64,000 nucleotides of DNA from NCBI GenBank assembly GCA_024349765.1, contig AP026073.1:7192001-7256000 (forward strand), read 5' to 3'. Below, one piece after another: positions 63,061 to 64,000 of this stretch. Source of the DNA: Streptomyces nigrescens. GTDB lineage: Bacteria; Actinomycetota; Actinomycetes; Streptomycetales; Streptomycetaceae. Position numbers and translations under genes: made by a program. The notes under the pieces are model-generated. The model was not told the origin of the DNA and did no database searches. It saw only the letters and a list, made by a program, of their open reading frames with translations. How positions within the stretch are numbered: the stretch's first letter is position 1; the number at the start of each line of letters is the position of its first letter.

Positions 63061-64000
63061 GTGGTGACGAATGAGTGGTGCGGCTGGCGGGACGCGACCG
63101 AGCGGGCGCTGTACGGGGCGGACGACGGCTTCTACACGCGGTCCGGCGGCCCCGGTCCGGCCGGCCATTTTCGCACGTCGGTGCATGTTTCCCCGCTGTA
63201 CGCCGGTGCCGTCGCCGGGCTTTTGCGCCGGGTGGACGGCGCGCTGGGCCATCCGGCGGAGCTGGCGCTGGTCGATGTGGGCGCGGGCCGCGGTGAGCTG
63301 CTGACGGGGGTGCTGGCCGCGCTGCCGGACGGGGTGGCCGCCCGGCTCCGCCCGTACGCCGTCGAGCGGGCCGCGCGCCCCGAGGGGCTGGATCCGCGGA
63401 TCGACTGGCGGGATGAGCTGCCGGCGCCGGGCTCGGTCACCGGGCTGCTGTTCGCGAACGAATGGCTCGACAACGTGCCGGTGGACGTCGTCGAGACGGA
63501 CGGGGACGGTGTGGCCCGCCGGGTGCTGGTCCGCGCGGACGGCACGGAGCGGCTGGGCGAGCCGGTCGACGGCGCGGACGCGGAGTGGCTGCGGCGCTGG
63601 TGGTCGCCCCTGCCGGCCCCGTCCACTACTGGCACCGGCCGTACCGCGCCCTCCCCCGGGCTCCGGGCGGAGGTCGGGCGTCCTCGGGACGAGGCGTGGG
63701 CGCGGGCCGTCCGTACGCTGCGCGCCGGGCTCGCGGTCGCCGCCGACTACGCGCATGCGCGGGAGGACCGCCCGCCCTTCGGCACCCTCACCGGCTTCCG
63801 CGACGGCCGCGAGGTGCGCCCCGTCCCGGACGGCAGCTGTGACATCACCGCGCATGTGGCGCTGGACGCGTGCGCCGGGCCGTCGGCCGAGCTGCTGACC
63901 CAGCGCGAGGCGCTGCACGCCCTGGGGGTGGACGGCCGGCGTCCGCCGCTCTCCCTGGCGTCCACCGACCCGGCCGCGTACGTCCGGGCCCTCGGTAGGG
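63061..64000 (+). CDS. MidA-like SAM-dependent methyltransferase (partial)
   Basis: At least 313 codons, cut by the window end. It starts at GTG 63061 or 63064. Early residues [22 protein letters not shown] and [11 protein letters not shown] fit the MidA/NDUFAF7 (COG1565) family. Motif I is [15 protein letters not shown], and [20 protein letters not shown] is the family's second signature. Relatives methylate an Arg of a respiratory subunit, but the actinobacterial substrate is not known. Confidence 0.85.
   Translation, partial: MVTNEWCGWRDATERALYGADDGFYTRSGGPGPAGHFRTSVHVSPLYAGAVAGLLRRVDGALGHPAELALVDVGAGRGELLTGVLAALPDGVAARLRPYAVERAARPEGLDPRIDWRDELPAPGSVTGLLFANEWLDNVPVDVVETDGDGVARRVLVRADGTERLGEPVDGADAEWLRRWWSPLPAPSTTGTGRTAPSPGLRAEVGRPRDEAWARAVRTLRAGLAVAADYAHAREDRPPFGTLTGFRDGREVRPVPDGSCDITAHVALDACAGPSAELLTQREALHALGVDGRRPPLSLASTDPAAYVRALGR

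Overview
The window is chromosomal DNA of a Streptomyces-like actinomycete. It has very high GC with strong third-position bias, many GTG and a few TTG starts, an ilvD...radA-disA...mutY...sigE-cseABC...clpC-lsr2...coaX-nadC-nadB-panC order that I recall from Streptomyces chromosomes, and genus-typical families such as XRE-DUF5753/DUF397, ClpC1, Lsr2, DUF2520, DUF5937-ArsR and an ECF41 sigma factor. I found no tRNA, rRNA or CRISPR array. All function calls are from reading the sequence; no database search was run.

Layout. 1-3001: ECF41 sigma factor, methyltransferase and a divergent TetR regulator whose promoter carries an inverted repeat. 3025-9272: glycosidase-like protein, three small membrane or SH3 proteins, a membrane Ser/Thr kinase with a beta-propeller sensor, and a small conserved protein. 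9442-11680: XRE/DUF397 pair, then a graveyard of broken genes (SDR, GYD-domain, and a remnant of the 3' end of an ilvD). 11756-14506: a three-gene module of type-VII-secretion style (helical secreted-type protein, helical domain fused to a DUF1023 alpha/beta hydrolase, lipoprotein), closed by a perfect terminator. 14579-24405: core genes ilvD, sugar-phosphate isomerase-like, Ppx/GppA, Cys-rich protein, sigma-like/ZAS/BACON membrane protein, radA, disA. 24507-25376: an IS5-family insertion sequence. 25448-30107: epimerase-like, membrane-anchored protein, PPOX-like protein, mutY, with much simple-sequence repeat DNA between them. 31130-34784: the cell-envelope stress operon sigE-cseA-cseB-cseC. 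35244-38319: MFS drug exporter with divergent TetR, then an M23 peptidase. 38985-44889: two tandem NACHT (NLR-like) ATPases. 45177-49867: clpC, a hypothetical, lsr2, GNAT. 49877-57495: BlaI-type repressor, small proteins, and the leftward CoA/NAD operon (DUF2520-panC-nadB-nadC-coaX). 57826-63061+: threonine-aldolase-like enzyme, ArsR pair, NarL-type two-component system, and a MidA-like methyltransferase cut by the window end.

How the genes fit together. Several units deal with envelope and stress: SigE/Cse senses wall damage, the M23 enzyme remodels peptidoglycan, DisA makes c-di-AMP, RadA and MutY repair DNA, and ClpC unfolds proteins for ClpP. The NAD/CoA operon is compact, with two 4-bp stop/start overlaps. 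The best candidate for an under-described system is the pair of NACHT STAND ATPases at 38985-44889. They share one architecture, but only the first keeps a long leucine-rich sensor, and three operator-like repeats at exact 23-bp spacing lie just upstream. The second candidate is the secretion-type module at 11756-14506, which sits between an intact ilvD and a diverged copy of an ilvD 3' end.
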